Assembly: GCF_001695855.1 (NCBI RefSeq)
Contig: NZ_MBSS01000009.1
Location: 1-64,000, forward strand
Source: Ensifer sp. LC163
Lineage (GTDB): Bacteria > Pseudomonadota > Alphaproteobacteria > Rhizobiales > Rhizobiaceae
Length of the DNA stretch: 64,000 bases
Direction of reading: 5' to 3'
Program-made: the position numbers and the translations under genes
Shown here: piece by piece, positions 52,021 to 64,000 of the stretch
Layout: every line of letters starts with the position of its first letter
How positions within the stretch are numbered: the first letter of the stretch is position 1
Notes under the pieces: model-generated
Databases searched by the model: none
What the model saw: only the letters and a program-made list of their open reading frames with translations
Told to the model about the DNA's origin: nothing

Positions 52021-54645
52021 ATGACGAAATTGCGGCAGTCAGGTGACTACCAGATGCCGGTTGTTGACCGTGGCGTCAGGCCGGGAACCGTCATGCGGAT
52101 CGTCCTGCTTGCGATCGTTCTCACCGTCTCTGCGATCGCCTTCGTGATTTTCAAGAACGAACTGGACAACGAGATCGTGCTCGGCATCCTTGGCGTTCTT
52201 GCGATGGTCGGGATCTTCTTCCTCGTCTCCTCGGTCATCGGCTTCATCGAGGTGATGCCGCAATCGCGGCCGGACGAGCTGGCGCGCGCCTTTCTCGACG
52301 CCCATGAAGACGGCACAATCGTCACGGACCGCAAGGGCCGCATCATTTACGCCAACGCCGCCTACGGCGCGCTGACCGGGGCGAAGAACGCGGCCGGCAT
52401 CCAGTCGCTCGAGACGATCCTGTCGCGAAACCGCGAGGCGACCGAAGCGATCTACCGCCTGACCAACGGCCTGCGCGAGGGCAAGCAGGGACACGAGGAG
52501 TTTCGACTGTTGAAGCCGCTCGCCACCGGCGCTGCCTCCAGCGGCTCCGGCGCCCACTGGTTTCGCTTGAAAGCCCGCGTGCTGCCGCTCGAAGACAGCG
52601 ACCGCAATCCGCTCTACCTCTGGCAGATCGCCGACATCACCGCCGAACGCGACGACCAGGAGCGGTTCTTCAAGGAGCTGCAGAACGCCATCGACTATCT
52701 CGACCATGCCCCGGCCGGCTTCTTCTCGGCCGGGCGCAAGGGTGAGATCTTCTACATCAACGCCACCCTTGCGGATTGGCTGGGCATTGACCTGACGAAG
52801 TTCCAGCCAGGTTCCATGAGCATCGGCGACCTCGTCGCCGGCGAAGGGTTGACGCTGGTGCAGTCGGTGCAGGCGGAACCCGGACTGAAGAAGACCAAGG
52901 TGCTGGACCTCGATCTGCGCAAGACCAATGGCCAGAGCCTGCCGGTGCGCATGGTGCACCGGGTGTCGTCGGCACGCGACGGCGCGCCCGGCGAAAGCCG
53001 GACCATCGTCATGTCGCGCGACGGCGGCGAGGACGAGGATCAGTCGGCGTCGAGCGCTGCGATGCGCTTTACCCGCTTCTTCAACAATACGCCGATGGCG
53101 ATCGCCTCGGTCGACGGAAAAGGCCGAATTCTTCGCACCAATGCGCCGTTTCTCAAGCTATTCTCGGGCCTCGTCTCCCAGGACGATGTCGAGCGCGGCG
53201 CGCTGATCGAAACGGTCGTGCACGCGACAGAGAAGGGGCGCCTGCACGACGCACTTGCCGCCGCCAAGGATCGCCAGGGCGACATTGCCCCGATCGACGC
53301 ACTGCATCCGGTCGATGGCGAGCGCCATTTCCGCTTCTATATCAATGCCGTCATCGACCAGAGCGATCAGGCACCGGAAGAAGCGGCGATCATCTATGCG
53401 CTTGAAATTACCGAGCAGAAGGCGCTCGAAAACCAGATGGCGCAGACGCAGAAGATGAATGCGGTCGGCACGCTTGCGGGCGGTATCGCGCACGACTTCA
53501 ACAACGTGCTGACGGCCATTCTGCTTTCGTCCGACCATCTGCTTTTGTCGGCGCGCCCCGCGGATGCGAGTTTCGCCGACCTGATGGAAATCAAGCGCAA
53601 TGCCAATCGGGCGGCAGTTCTGGTCCGGCAATTGCTCGCCTTCTCGCGCAAGCAGACCATGCGGCCGACGGTGCTGAGCATGACCGACGTGATCGGCGAT
53701 TTGCGCATGCTCGTCGATCGCATGACCGGCACCAACGTCAAGGTCGAAGTCGACTACGGGCGCGATCTCTGGCCGGTGCGCACGGATCTCGGCCAATTCG
53801 AGCAGGTGCTGCTCAACCTGGCCGTCAACGCGCGCGACGCGATGCCGGCAGGCGGCATCATCACGCTTCGCACGCGCAATCTGCCGTCAAGCGAAATCGC
53901 GGCTCTTGGCCGGCGCGAGCTGCCGGAAGAAGATTTTGTGATGGTGGAGGTTTCCGACCAGGGAACCGGCATTCCGCCCGAGATCCTCGACAAGATCTTC
54001 GAACCGTTCTTCACCACCAAGGAAGTCGGCAAGGGCACCGGTCTTGGTCTCTCGATGGTCTATGGCATCGTCAAGCAATCCGGCGGCTACATCTATCCGG
54101 AATCCGAAGTCGGCAAGGGAACGACATTCCGCATCCTGCTGCCGCGCCATATCGACATTCCCGAAGTCGCCGGTGAGCCGGCGTCGGGCACGTCAGCCGA
54201 AACGGTGGCGCTGCCGCCGGTCGAAACCGTCATCAAGCCGGTCGCCAAGGCCGAAGAACCGACGGACCTCACCGGCGATTCGGCCGTCGTCCTTCTCGTC
54301 GAGGATGAGGAAGCCGTCCGCCGCGGCGGCAAGCGCATGCTCGAGACACGCGGCTATACCGTCCATGAGGCCGGTTCCGGCGTCGAAGCGCTCGATATCA
54401 TGGACGAGCTTGATGGTGCCGTCGATATCGTCGTGTCTGATGTGGTGATGCCGGAAATGGACGGGCCGACGCTCTTGACGGAGTTGCGTAAGAAATACCC
54501 AGACCTAAAATTCATCTTCGTTTCGGGTTACGCGGAAGACGCATTCGCCCGCAATCTGCCGGCCGACGCAAAGTTCGGCTTCCTACCGAAGCCGTTCTCG
54601 CTGAAACAACTGGCAGTGGCCGTGCGCGAAATGCTGGATTCCTGA
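52021..54645 (+). CDS. cckA: Cell-cycle hybrid histidine kinase CckA
   Basis: 874 residues from ATG 52021, with GAGGACC upstream. Two membrane helices (~25-75), PAS domains ([40 protein letters not shown]; later [19 protein letters not shown]), a HisKA domain with phosphohistidine H491 in [16 protein letters not shown], HATPase ([31 protein letters not shown]) and a C-terminal receiver with D807 in [16 protein letters not shown]. In alphaproteobacteria CckA phosphorylates ChpT and so CtrA and CpdR, and switches between kinase and phosphatase. The architecture is exactly that of CckA. The gene is monocistronic and closed by a terminator. Confidence 0.93.
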   Translation: MTKLRQSGDYQMPVVDRGVRPGTVMRIVLLAIVLTVSAIAFVIFKNELDNEIVLGILGVLAMVGIFFLVSSVIGFIEVMPQSRPDELARAFLDAHEDGTIVTDRKGRIIYANAAYGALTGAKNAAGIQSLETILSRNREATEAIYRLTNGLREGKQGHEEFRLLKPLATGAASSGSGAHWFRLKARVLPLEDSDRNPLYLWQIADITAERDDQERFFKELQNAIDYLDHAPAGFFSAGRKGEIFYINATLADWLGIDLTKFQPGSMSIGDLVAGEGLTLVQSVQAEPGLKKTKVLDLDLRKTNGQSLPVRMVHRVSSARDGAPGESRTIVMSRDGGEDEDQSASSAAMRFTRFFNNTPMAIASVDGKGRILRTNAPFLKLFSGLVSQDDVERGALIETVVHATEKGRLHDALAAAKDRQGDIAPIDALHPVDGERHFRFYINAVIDQSDQAPEEAAIIYALEITEQKALENQMAQTQKMNAVGTLAGGIAHDFNNVLTAILLSSDHLLLSARPADASFADLMEIKRNANRAAVLVRQLLAFSRKQTMRPTVLSMTDVIGDLRMLVDRMTGTNVKVEVDYGRDLWPVRTDLGQFEQVLLNLAVNARDAMPAGGIITLRTRNLPSSEIAALGRRELPEEDFVMVEVSDQGTGIPPEILDKIFEPFFTTKEVGKGTGLGLSMVYGIVKQSGGYIYPESEVGKGTTFRILLPRHIDIPEVAGEPASGTSAETVALPPVETVIKPVAKAEEPTDLTGDSAVVLLVEDEEAVRRGGKRMLETRGYTVHEAGSGVEALDIMDELDGAVDIVVSDVVMPEMDGPTLLTELRKKYPDLKFIFVSGYAEDAFARNLPADAKFGFLPKPFSLKQLAVAVREMLDS

Positions 54646-54673
54646 GCCGCTTGCCGACGTTCACGTCACCGCA

Positions 54674-54713
54674 AAAGAAAGGCCCGACGCTTGCGCGTCG
54701 GGCCTTTCTTTTT
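54674..54713. terminator. Intrinsic terminator between cckA and psuG
   Basis: AAAGGCCCGACGC pairs with GCGTCGGGCCTTT around TTGC, followed by CTTTTTG on the + strand and A-rich on the other side, so it can serve both convergent genes. Confidence 0.92.
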
Positions 54714-54735
54714 GTCGTCTCGCTGACTGTCGCCC

Positions 54736-55665
54736 CTACTTCGCGGCGAGCGCGACAGCAATTTCGCCGGCGAGGCGGGCATTGTTCTCGACCAGCGCGA
54801 TGTTGGTTTCGAGGCTGCGGCCTTCGGTCAGATGGAAGAGGTTGTCGAGCAGGTAGGGCGTCACTTCCTTGCCTGTGATTTCGTCGCGTTCGGCGTTGTC
54901 GAGCGCGCGTGCGATGTAGATTTCCATCTCCTCGCGCGGGATCTCGCTTTCGGCTGGAACCGGGTTGGCGATCAGCATGCCGCCATCGACGCCGAGCAGT
55001 TCGCGCATGTTCTGGAAGTTGGCGATTGCTGCCGGGCTGTTGAGCATCAGCGGGCTCTTGAGGCCTGAATCGCGCGACCAGAAGGCCGGGAATACGTCGC
55101 TGTCATAGGTGACGACGGGCACGCCGCGGGTTTCGAGAACTTCGAGCGTCTTCGGAATGTCGAGAATGGCCTTGGCGCCGGCGCAAACGACGATGACAGC
55201 CGTGCGTCCCAGTTCGTCGAGGTCGGCGGAGATGTCGAAGCTCAGCTCGGCGCCACGGTGCACGCCGCCAATGCCGCCGGTCGCAAAGACGCGGATGCCG
55301 GCACGGGCGGCAGCGATCATCGTCGCGGCAACGGTCGTCGCACCGGTGCGGCGCTCTGCGATCGCAAAGGCAAGATCGGCACGCGACACTTTCATCGCGC
55401 CTTCAGTCTTTGCCAGCTCTTCGAGCTTGGCGTCATCAAGGCCGATATGCAGAACGCCGTGGATGACGGCGATGGTCGCCGGCACGGCGCCCTGGTCGCG
55501 AATGATCGCTTCGACGCTGCGGGCCATGTTCAGATTGCCCGGATAGGGCATGCCATGGGTGATGATGGTCGATTCCAGCGCCACGATGGGCGCGCCGCGC
55601 GCCTTGGCGGCTGCAACCTCGTCGGAATATTCCATCGGCAGGAAGGGGGAAGCGGGTTTGGTCAT
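54736..55665 (-). CDS. psuG: Pseudouridine-5'-phosphate glycosidase
   Basis: 309 residues. PsuG signatures: IVALESTIITHGMPYPGNLN, VPATIAVIHGVLHIGLDDAK, TVAATMIAAARAGIRVFATG and GIGGVHRGAELSFDISADLD. It breaks the C-C bond of pseudouridine 5'-phosphate to uracil and ribose 5-phosphate. The kinase gene lies 31 bp upstream on the same strand, giving the two-step salvage of pseudouridine. Confidence 0.93.
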   Translation of the reverse strand: MTKPASPFLPMEYSDEVAAAKARGAPIVALESTIITHGMPYPGNLNMARSVEAIIRDQGAVPATIAVIHGVLHIGLDDAKLEELAKTEGAMKVSRADLAFAIAERRTGATTVAATMIAAARAGIRVFATGGIGGVHRGAELSFDISADLDELGRTAVIVVCAGAKAILDIPKTLEVLETRGVPVVTYDSDVFPAFWSRDSGLKSPLMLNSPAAIANFQNMRELLGVDGGMLIANPVPAESEIPREEMEIYIARALDNAERDEITGKEVTPYLLDNLFHLTEGRSLETNIALVENNARLAGEIAVALAAK

Positions 55666-55696
55666 GGTTTTTCCTTGGGAGTTCGGCTAGCGGCGT

Positions 55697-56644
55697 TCAT
55701 GCCAGCATTTGAGGTGCCGGCACAAGAGCCAGCGCCCGTTCGAGATTGGCCTGCGACATTTGTTCCGAGGCGGCCAAGGGGGAGCGAAGCGTAATGCCGG
55801 CAGACGCAATGCCGTGCCGCAGGCATTCCGAAAGATCGTGACCGGCAAGCCGGGCGGCGAGGAAGCCGGACGCCAAGGCATCGCCGGCACCGGTGACATC
55901 GGCGAGTTCCGGCAAAGCCGGTGGCGTCGCGACGCAGACGGTTTCGCGATCGAAGGCGACCACCGCGCGGCCGCCGCGGGTGACGACGCCACCTTTGAGC
56001 CCGGCTGCGCGCAACAGCGGCGGCCAACCCTCAGCATCCGCTGCGTCCTTGCCGGTGAGCGCCCGGGCCTCGGCTTCGTTCATGAACAGGAAGCCAAGCT
56101 TGGCCAGGCTCGGCTGGAAGCGGATCACTTTTGCCGGCGAAACAGCGATGCCAGCGACGATGCGCCCGTCGCAGGACGCTGCCTCGACGAGAGCGGCAAT
56201 CGTTTCTTCCGGCAGGTTCGCATCGGTCAGAACCAGCCGGCTGTCGGCGATGGCGTCGCGCAGTGCGCGACGCTGCAACTGGCGCGGCGAGAACATCCTG
56301 TAAAGATCCATGTCGGCAAGCGCGATGACCAGGTTGCCGTCATTCTCGATGATCGCGGTGTAGCTCGGCGTCTTGCGGTCAAGGAAGGTGAGGGGATTGT
56401 CGATCACGCCAGCGGCGGCGGCGGCGGCCGTTACCATCTCACCGGCCGCGTCTCCGCCGCGCGTGCTGATCATCCTCACGCTATGCCCCAGTCGCGCCAG
56501 ATTGCGCGCAGCGTTGAAACCGCCGCCGCCAGCTTCCTCGAACCAGGTGCCGGGGTTGCTCGAACCGGGCGCGGTCGTGCCGGTGATGCGGCCACGCCGA
56601 TCGATATGGGCGCCGCCAAAGACGGCGATTTCGCCTTCCATCAT
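55697..56644 (-). CDS. psuK: PfkB-family kinase, probably pseudouridine kinase
   Basis: 315 residues from ATG 56644 (or 56641), with AGAGGA upstream. PfkB motifs are IAVFGGAHIDRRGRI, EEAGGGGFNAARNLARLGHS and the catalytic DVTGAGDALASGFLAARLAG with the conserved Asp. It phosphorylates a sugar or nucleoside at the 5' or related position; the adjacency to psuG makes pseudouridine the likely substrate. Transcription proceeds psuK then psuG. Ribokinase-type alternatives are less likely in this context. Confidence 0.87.
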   Translation of the reverse strand: MMEGEIAVFGGAHIDRRGRITGTTAPGSSNPGTWFEEAGGGGFNAARNLARLGHSVRMISTRGGDAAGEMVTAAAAAAGVIDNPLTFLDRKTPSYTAIIENDGNLVIALADMDLYRMFSPRQLQRRALRDAIADSRLVLTDANLPEETIAALVEAASCDGRIVAGIAVSPAKVIRFQPSLAKLGFLFMNEAEARALTGKDAADAEGWPPLLRAAGLKGGVVTRGGRAVVAFDRETVCVATPPALPELADVTGAGDALASGFLAARLAGHDLSECLRHGIASAGITLRSPLAASEQMSQANLERALALVPAPQMLA

Positions 56645-56742
56645 GAATGTTCCTCTGCTGTCTCTTGGGCGAATCGGATCAGCACCGTTCATCTTCTCAA
56701 GGCGCGCGGGGCGCTGCCGAAAAACTTACCCCGCAATGCGTG

Positions 56743-56757
56743 AACATGAATCGAACA
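56743..56757 (+). promoter_or_regulatory. Alphaproteobacterial SOS (LexA) box upstream of recA
   Basis: GAAC-ATGAATC-GAAC fits the LexA box of alphaproteobacteria, GAAC-N7-GAAC (a direct repeat). It lies 126 bp upstream of the recA start. RecA is the classic LexA target, so damage-inducible expression is expected. Confidence 0.85.
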
Positions 56758-56883
56758 CAATCCGAATAATTCCTATTTTTCAATACCTTGTTCTGCCCTT
56801 GCAAAAACGGAACAAAACATGTACAAAAACTCGTGCGGCGGCTTCATTGCCTCGGTAGCTTCAATAACCTAAAGGTGGACCAA

Positions 56884-57972
<1,089 letters not shown>

Positions 57973-57997
57973 TCAGCAAGCAAAGCTTTGAGCTTTC

Positions 57998-58032
57998 AAA
58001 AACCGGTCGCCCTCGTCGGCGGCCGGTTTTTT
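57998..58032 (+). terminator. Intrinsic terminator after recA
   Basis: AAAACCGGTCGCC pairs with GGCGGCCGGTTTTTT around a short loop, 25 bp after the recA stop. Confidence 0.9.
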
Positions 58033-58202
58033 GCTGCCGTCTGGACAGCATGATACGCGAACGATAAAAGCCTGTGGTTCCGGCGACCGAGGGCGTTGGA
58101 GGGCGCAGCCGTCAGGGACGGCTGCGGGGTTGAAGGACAACGGCGAGTGGCGCGGCAAATGCCGGGGCTTGGGCCTGAATTGGTGCACAGATAGGACGCA
58201 AG

Positions 58203-60866
<2,664 letters not shown>

Positions 60867-60871
60867 GGCAA

Positions 60872-60972
60872 CTGCATAATTCCTTAAATCGGATCCGATT
60901 TAAGGACAAAATCATGCAGCAAGTTTAGAGCGTTACGGCGCCGCGCGTCATATCTGACGCGCGGCGCCGTAG
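60872..60972 (+). repeat. RIME1-like palindromic element, copy E
   Basis: First palindrome kept (CTGCATAATT / AAAATCATGCAG, with CCTTAAATC / GATTTAAGG inside). The second is shorter (TTACGGCG / CGCCGTAG, with compensating G-C changes in both arms), lacking the TCC(T) step seen in other copies. It starts 6 bp after the alaS stop. The compensatory changes suggest the stem itself is maintained. Confidence 0.83.
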
Positions 60973-60991
60973 GCGCAGAAACGTAAAATTG

Positions 60992-61022
60992 AAAAGGGCG
61001 TCCGTTTCGGGCGCCTTTTTTT
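60992..61022 (+). terminator. Intrinsic terminator after alaS
   Basis: AAAAGGGCGTCCG pairs with CGGGCGCCTTTTTTT (with one internal mismatch) around TTT, 20 bp after RIME copy E. It ends the alaS message outside the repeat. Confidence 0.85.
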
Positions 61023-61125
61023 GTGGCTGCGATTGGCCTTCGGTCCGGCAGTCGCAAAACTCCGCAGGATTTGTCAAAGTCGTCTATGGTCTACCGACCC
61101 GTGAGCAAAACGCAAAAGGTTCGAC

Positions 61126-61977
61126 ATGGACGAGCAGGCGACCTGGGCAGCTTACGAAAGACGGCTGCACAGGGTGAGCGACTACATCTACGGCCATCTC
61201 AACGAGGAGCTCGATCTCGATCGGCTCGCAGAAATCGCCTGCCTGTCGCCGCACCACTGGCACCGGATCTACCGGGCCGTCCACGGCGAGACGCTGGCGG
61301 CAACGGTCAAGCGGCTTCGGCTACAGAAGGCCGCCGCCGATCTCGTGCAGTCCGATCTTCCTGTCGAAGCGATCGCGCAGCGCTCTGGCTACCCCAATAT
61401 TCAATCCTTCAACCGCACCTTCAAGGCAGTCTACGGATTGCCGCCGGCGCGATATCGGAAGGAGGGCAGCCACAAAACCTTCGAAACCGCTTCATCGGAA
61501 GGAATTGCGGACATGTATGAAGTCACCCTCAAGGAGATCGATAGCTTCGATCTCGTCGGCGTCGCCCACACCGGTTCCTATATGGGCATCGGCAAGGCAT
61601 TCGAGACACTCTACGGCACGCTGTTTTCGCGCAATCTTTTTCGCCCCGACATGGAGATGGTCGGCATCTACCAGGATGATCCGGAATTGGTGCCGGTGGA
61701 CAAGCTGCGCTCCTTTGCCTGCGTCACGGCCAAGCAGACCCTGCCTGCCGAAGCGCCGCTGACACCCCAGACGCTCGACGGCGGCCGCTATGCCGTGCTG
61801 CGCCACAAGGGGCCTTATGCTGATATGCCCTTGGCCTATCAATGGCTCTACGGCACCTGGCTGCCACAATCGGGCCGCGAAGTGCGCGACAGCCTGATGT
61901 TCGAGAAATACCTCAACAACCCGCGCGACGTGCCGCCGACCGAGCTCTTGAGCGAGATCTACCTGCCGCTGAAATAG
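61126..61977 (+). CDS. AraC-family regulator with GyrI-like effector-binding domain
   Basis: 283 residues. N-terminal AraC-type DNA-binding domain: two HTH units (LDLDRLAEIACLSPHHWHRI and EAIAQRSGYPNIQSFNRTF). The C-terminal ~150 residues resemble GyrI/SOUL-type effector binding (MYEVTLKEIDSFDLVGVAHT, TPQTLDGGRYAVLRHKGPYA). The order (DNA-binding first) is that of Rob/YkgD-type regulators, which respond to lipophilic or cationic compounds. Targets are unknown; no adjacent efflux gene is controlled in an obvious way. Confidence 0.87.
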   Translation: MDEQATWAAYERRLHRVSDYIYGHLNEELDLDRLAEIACLSPHHWHRIYRAVHGETLAATVKRLRLQKAAADLVQSDLPVEAIAQRSGYPNIQSFNRTFKAVYGLPPARYRKEGSHKTFETASSEGIADMYEVTLKEIDSFDLVGVAHTGSYMGIGKAFETLYGTLFSRNLFRPDMEMVGIYQDDPELVPVDKLRSFACVTAKQTLPAEAPLTPQTLDGGRYAVLRHKGPYADMPLAYQWLYGTWLPQSGREVRDSLMFEKYLNNPRDVPPTELLSEIYLPLK

Positions 61978-62011
61978 CCGGCCCTGGGGCGCAGCATGCA
62001 GAGAGCAAAAA

Positions 62012-62035
62012 GAAACCCGGCACGAGGCCGGGTTT
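62012..62035. terminator. Bidirectional terminator between the AraC-type gene and icd
   Basis: GAAACCCGGC pairs with GCCGGGTTTC around ACGAG (62012-62035), with AAAAAG on its left side. It lies between convergent stops at 61977 and 62062 and can serve both; the T-run is best on the - strand. Confidence 0.85.
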
Positions 62036-62061
62036 CGCATTCAGTCCATGGCTGATGCCGG

Positions 62062-63276
62062 TCAGGCAGCCATTGCCTTCTTCAGGTTCTCGTCGATCTT
62101 GTCGAGGAAGCCGGTGGTCGAGAGCCACGGCTGATCGGGGCCGATCAGCAGCGCCAGGTCCTTGGTCATGAAGCCGGCTTCGACGGTGTCGACGCAGACC
62201 TTTTCGAGCGTTTCGGAGAATCGGGCGAGCTCGGCATTGCCGTCGAGCTTGGCGCGGTGTGCAAGGCCACGGGTCCAGGCGAAGATCGAAGCGATCGAGT
62301 TGGTCGAGGTTTCCTCGCCCTTCTCGTGCTGGCGGTAGTGACGGGTCACGGTGCCGTGGGCGGCTTCGGCTTCGACAGTCTTGCCATCCGGCGTCATCAG
62401 GACCGAGGTCATCAGACCGAGCGAGCCGAAGCCCTGGGCCACGATGTCGGACTGGACGTCGCCGTCATAGTTCTTGCACGCCCAGACGTAACCGCCGGAC
62501 CACTTCAGCGCCGAAGCGACCATGTCGTCGATCAGGCGGTGTTCGTACCAGATCTTCAGTTCCTTGAACTTGTCGGCGAATTCTTCCTCGAAGACCTTCT
62601 GGAAGATGTCCTTGAAGCGGCCGTCATAGACCTTGAGGATGGTGTTCTTGGTCGAGAGGTAGACCGGAACCTTGCGCTGGATGCCGTAGTTGAACGAAGC
62701 GCGGGCGAATTCGGTGATCGAATCGTCGAGGTTGTACATGCCCATGGCAACGCCGGCCGACGGTGCGTCGAAGACGTCGTATTCGATTTCCTTGCCGTCC
62801 TCGCCGACGAACTTCATCGTCAGCTTGCCCTTGCCCGGGAACTTGAAGTCGGTGGCGCGGTACTGGTCGCCGAAGGCGTGACGGCCGACGATGATCGGCT
62901 TGGTCCAGCCCGGAACCAGGCGCGGAACGTTCTTGCAGATGATCGGCTCGCGGAAGATGACGCCGCCGAGGATGTTGCGGATGGTGCCGTTCGGCGACTT
63001 CCACATCTTCTTCAGCTTGAACTCTTCGACGCGGGCTTCGTCCGGGGTGATCGTGGCGCACTTGACGCCGACGCCATGCTTCTTGATGGCGTTGGCGGCA
63101 TCGATCGTCACCTGGTCGTCGGTGGCGTCGCGGTTTTCCATGCCGAGGTCATAATACTCGAGATCGATGTCGAGGTAGGGATGGATCAGCTTGTCCTTGA
63201 TGAACTGCCAGATGATGCGGGTCATCTCATCGCCGTCGAGTTCGACGACCGGATTGGCGACCTTGATCTTTGCCAT
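62062..63276 (-). CDS. icd: NADP-dependent isocitrate dehydrogenase
   Basis: 404 residues from ATG 63276, the size of rhizobial Icd. Eukaryotic/alphaproteobacterial-type [43 protein letters not shown], the substrate Arg cluster in [20 protein letters not shown] and [20 protein letters not shown]. It oxidises isocitrate to 2-oxoglutarate in the citric acid cycle and makes NADPH. An upstream in-frame extension to 63366 has no resemblance. Convergent with the AraC-type gene. Confidence 0.97.
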   Translation of the reverse strand: MAKIKVANPVVELDGDEMTRIIWQFIKDKLIHPYLDIDLEYYDLGMENRDATDDQVTIDAANAIKKHGVGVKCATITPDEARVEEFKLKKMWKSPNGTIRNILGGVIFREPIICKNVPRLVPGWTKPIIVGRHAFGDQYRATDFKFPGKGKLTMKFVGEDGKEIEYDVFDAPSAGVAMGMYNLDDSITEFARASFNYGIQRKVPVYLSTKNTILKVYDGRFKDIFQKVFEEEFADKFKELKIWYEHRLIDDMVASALKWSGGYVWACKNYDGDVQSDIVAQGFGSLGLMTSVLMTPDGKTVEAEAAHGTVTRHYRQHEKGEETSTNSIASIFAWTRGLAHRAKLDGNAELARFSETLEKVCVDTVEAGFMTKDLALLIGPDQPWLSTTGFLDKIDENLKKAMAA

Positions 63277-63550
63277 GAATATGCCTCGTAGCTTAGCGGG
63301 ACAGCGGGAGCGATGTCCCTTCCTCTTTAGAAAAATCCAGAGCCCTATAGCATTGTGAAACGGCAAGGCAAAGCATGCTTGGCTGAAACTTTGGGTGGAG
63401 ACTCGATCGACCGGCGGGCAGGGGCCGAGGCCGCGTTTTTGATCGGTTCAAGCCGGCCGCCGCCTTGAAAAGATCGGGGGCAGCGTTAAGCAGGAAGGAG
63501 CAGTGAAGCGGCGCCGGTCGATGGTCGCCGCAGCAGGCAAAAGGCATCCG

Positions 63551-64000
63551 ATGGAAATTCGCTCCCGCGTGCGCGATTGGCTCCTGGCCAACGATCCTGC
63601 CTTTTCCCGGCTGCGCCAGGCGACGCGCATCACCGCGACGATCGTTTCGTCGGTCTGCCTGCTAATGGCGTTCCACTTTCTCGTGGCGCCGCTGCCGCCG
63701 GCGGCCTACGGCCTTGCCGTTTCCCTCTCGATCCAAGGCGGCCTTGCCGTGCTCGATCGCACGCACGGCGAACAGCTGGTGACCCGCGCGATTGCCGTCA
63801 TCGTCGGCGTCTCGATGGTTGCGCTGGCCTCGGTGCTGGAAGACCACCGCTATGTCTCGGATGTCGTCTTTTTGTCGATTATCTTCCTGGCGGTCTACTG
63901 CCGCTCGTTCGGAGCCAGATGGTTTGCCGTCGGCATGTTCGCCTTCATGTCCTATTTCATCGGAGCCTATCTCCGGCCGACGGTCGACCAGTTGCCTGCG
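63551..64000 (+). CDS. FUSC-family membrane protein (aromatic acid exporter type), 3' end cut by window
   Basis: 150 residues visible, and the frame is open at base 64000. After a short N-terminal helix (RDWLLANDPAFSRLRQATRI) come membrane helices: TATIVSSVCLLMAFHFLV, AIAVIVGVSMVALASVLE, VVFLSIIFLAVYC and FAVGMFAFMSYFIGAYL. The N-terminal pattern is that of FUSC/aromatic-acid-exporter proteins, which pump aromatic carboxylates or similar compounds. ATG 63551 has AAGG upstream; GTG 63503 and ATG 63521 are in frame and possible. The full length cannot be judged. Confidence 0.72.
   Translation, partial: MEIRSRVRDWLLANDPAFSRLRQATRITATIVSSVCLLMAFHFLVAPLPPAAYGLAVSLSIQGGLAVLDRTHGEQLVTRAIAVIVGVSMVALASVLEDHRYVSDVVFLSIIFLAVYCRSFGARWFAVGMFAFMSYFIGAYLRPTVDQLPA

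Noticed and set aside
56788-56883. N-terminal extension of RecA to an upstream ATG
   Set aside because: The extension lies in the promoter region and has no resemblance; ATG 56884 has a binding site and gives the standard RecA start.
60872-61022. RIME copy E considered as the terminator of alaS
   Set aside because: A separate hairpin with a T-run at 60992-61022 serves better; the repeat stems lack T-runs.

Overview
The window looks like chromosomal DNA of a Rhizobiaceae bacterium, most likely Ensifer/Sinorhizobium or a close relative. The grounds are: gene content and order (recA-alaS-icd; an AHL synthase/LuxR pair beside a 770-residue malic enzyme; fbcF-fbcB-fbcC beside a giant growth-pole protein), high GC with GC-rich third codon positions, alphaproteobacterial regulatory motifs (GAAC-N7-GAAC SOS box, TTGA-N6-TCAA FixK/FNR box), and five copies of a ~105-bp double palindrome that fits the rhizobial RIME1 element. 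It is mostly housekeeping chromosome; I found no prophage, CRISPR array, insertion sequence, tRNA or rRNA.

Layout. 0-9.5 kb: ankyrin-type protein, membrane diguanylate cyclase, remnant of a quinone oxidoreductase gene, a LacI regulator divergent from a phytanoyl-CoA-dioxygenase-like gene and an SDR gene, a cobalamin riboswitch in front of bluB, an exported DUF2865 protein, then a sinI/sinR-like quorum-sensing pair with a perfect lux-type box. 9.6-24 kb: malic enzyme dme, a metallophosphoesterase, an MFS transporter facing a dipeptide epimerase, a four-gene Mla/MCE lipid-transport operon, BON protein, hemF, soxR with its operator and a target flavin reductase, trmL and a GNAT acetyltransferase.

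24-40 kb: two tandem ABC half-exporters, the cytochrome bc1 operon fbcFBC behind a FixK-type box, a 1.1-kb stretch with no recognisable gene, and a 2218-residue two-TM helical protein resembling GPR/RgsE, with two blocks of 29-residue repeats. 40-50 kb: an orphan HPt protein, a 2Fe-2S ferredoxin, a possible small RNA or small ORF, a DUF922 protease-like protein, folP-folB-folK, a cytochrome b / molybdopterin oxidoreductase pair, the TIGR01620/YcjX pair and a SixA-like phosphatase. 50-64 kb: a DksA with one cysteine, a FliO-like protein, cckA, psuK-psuG, recA with SOS box, alaS, an AraC/GyrI regulator, icd, and the start of a FUSC-family exporter cut by the window end.

Functional themes: respiratory and redox control (fbcFBC, FixK box, soxR regulon, ferredoxin, hemF, b-type cytochrome/Mo enzyme), envelope and polarity (GPR-like protein, Mla system, ABC exporters, CckA), cofactor synthesis (bluB, folPBK, hemF) and cell-cell signalling (sinI/sinR-like). 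All family names come from recognising the translated sequence; no database search was run.
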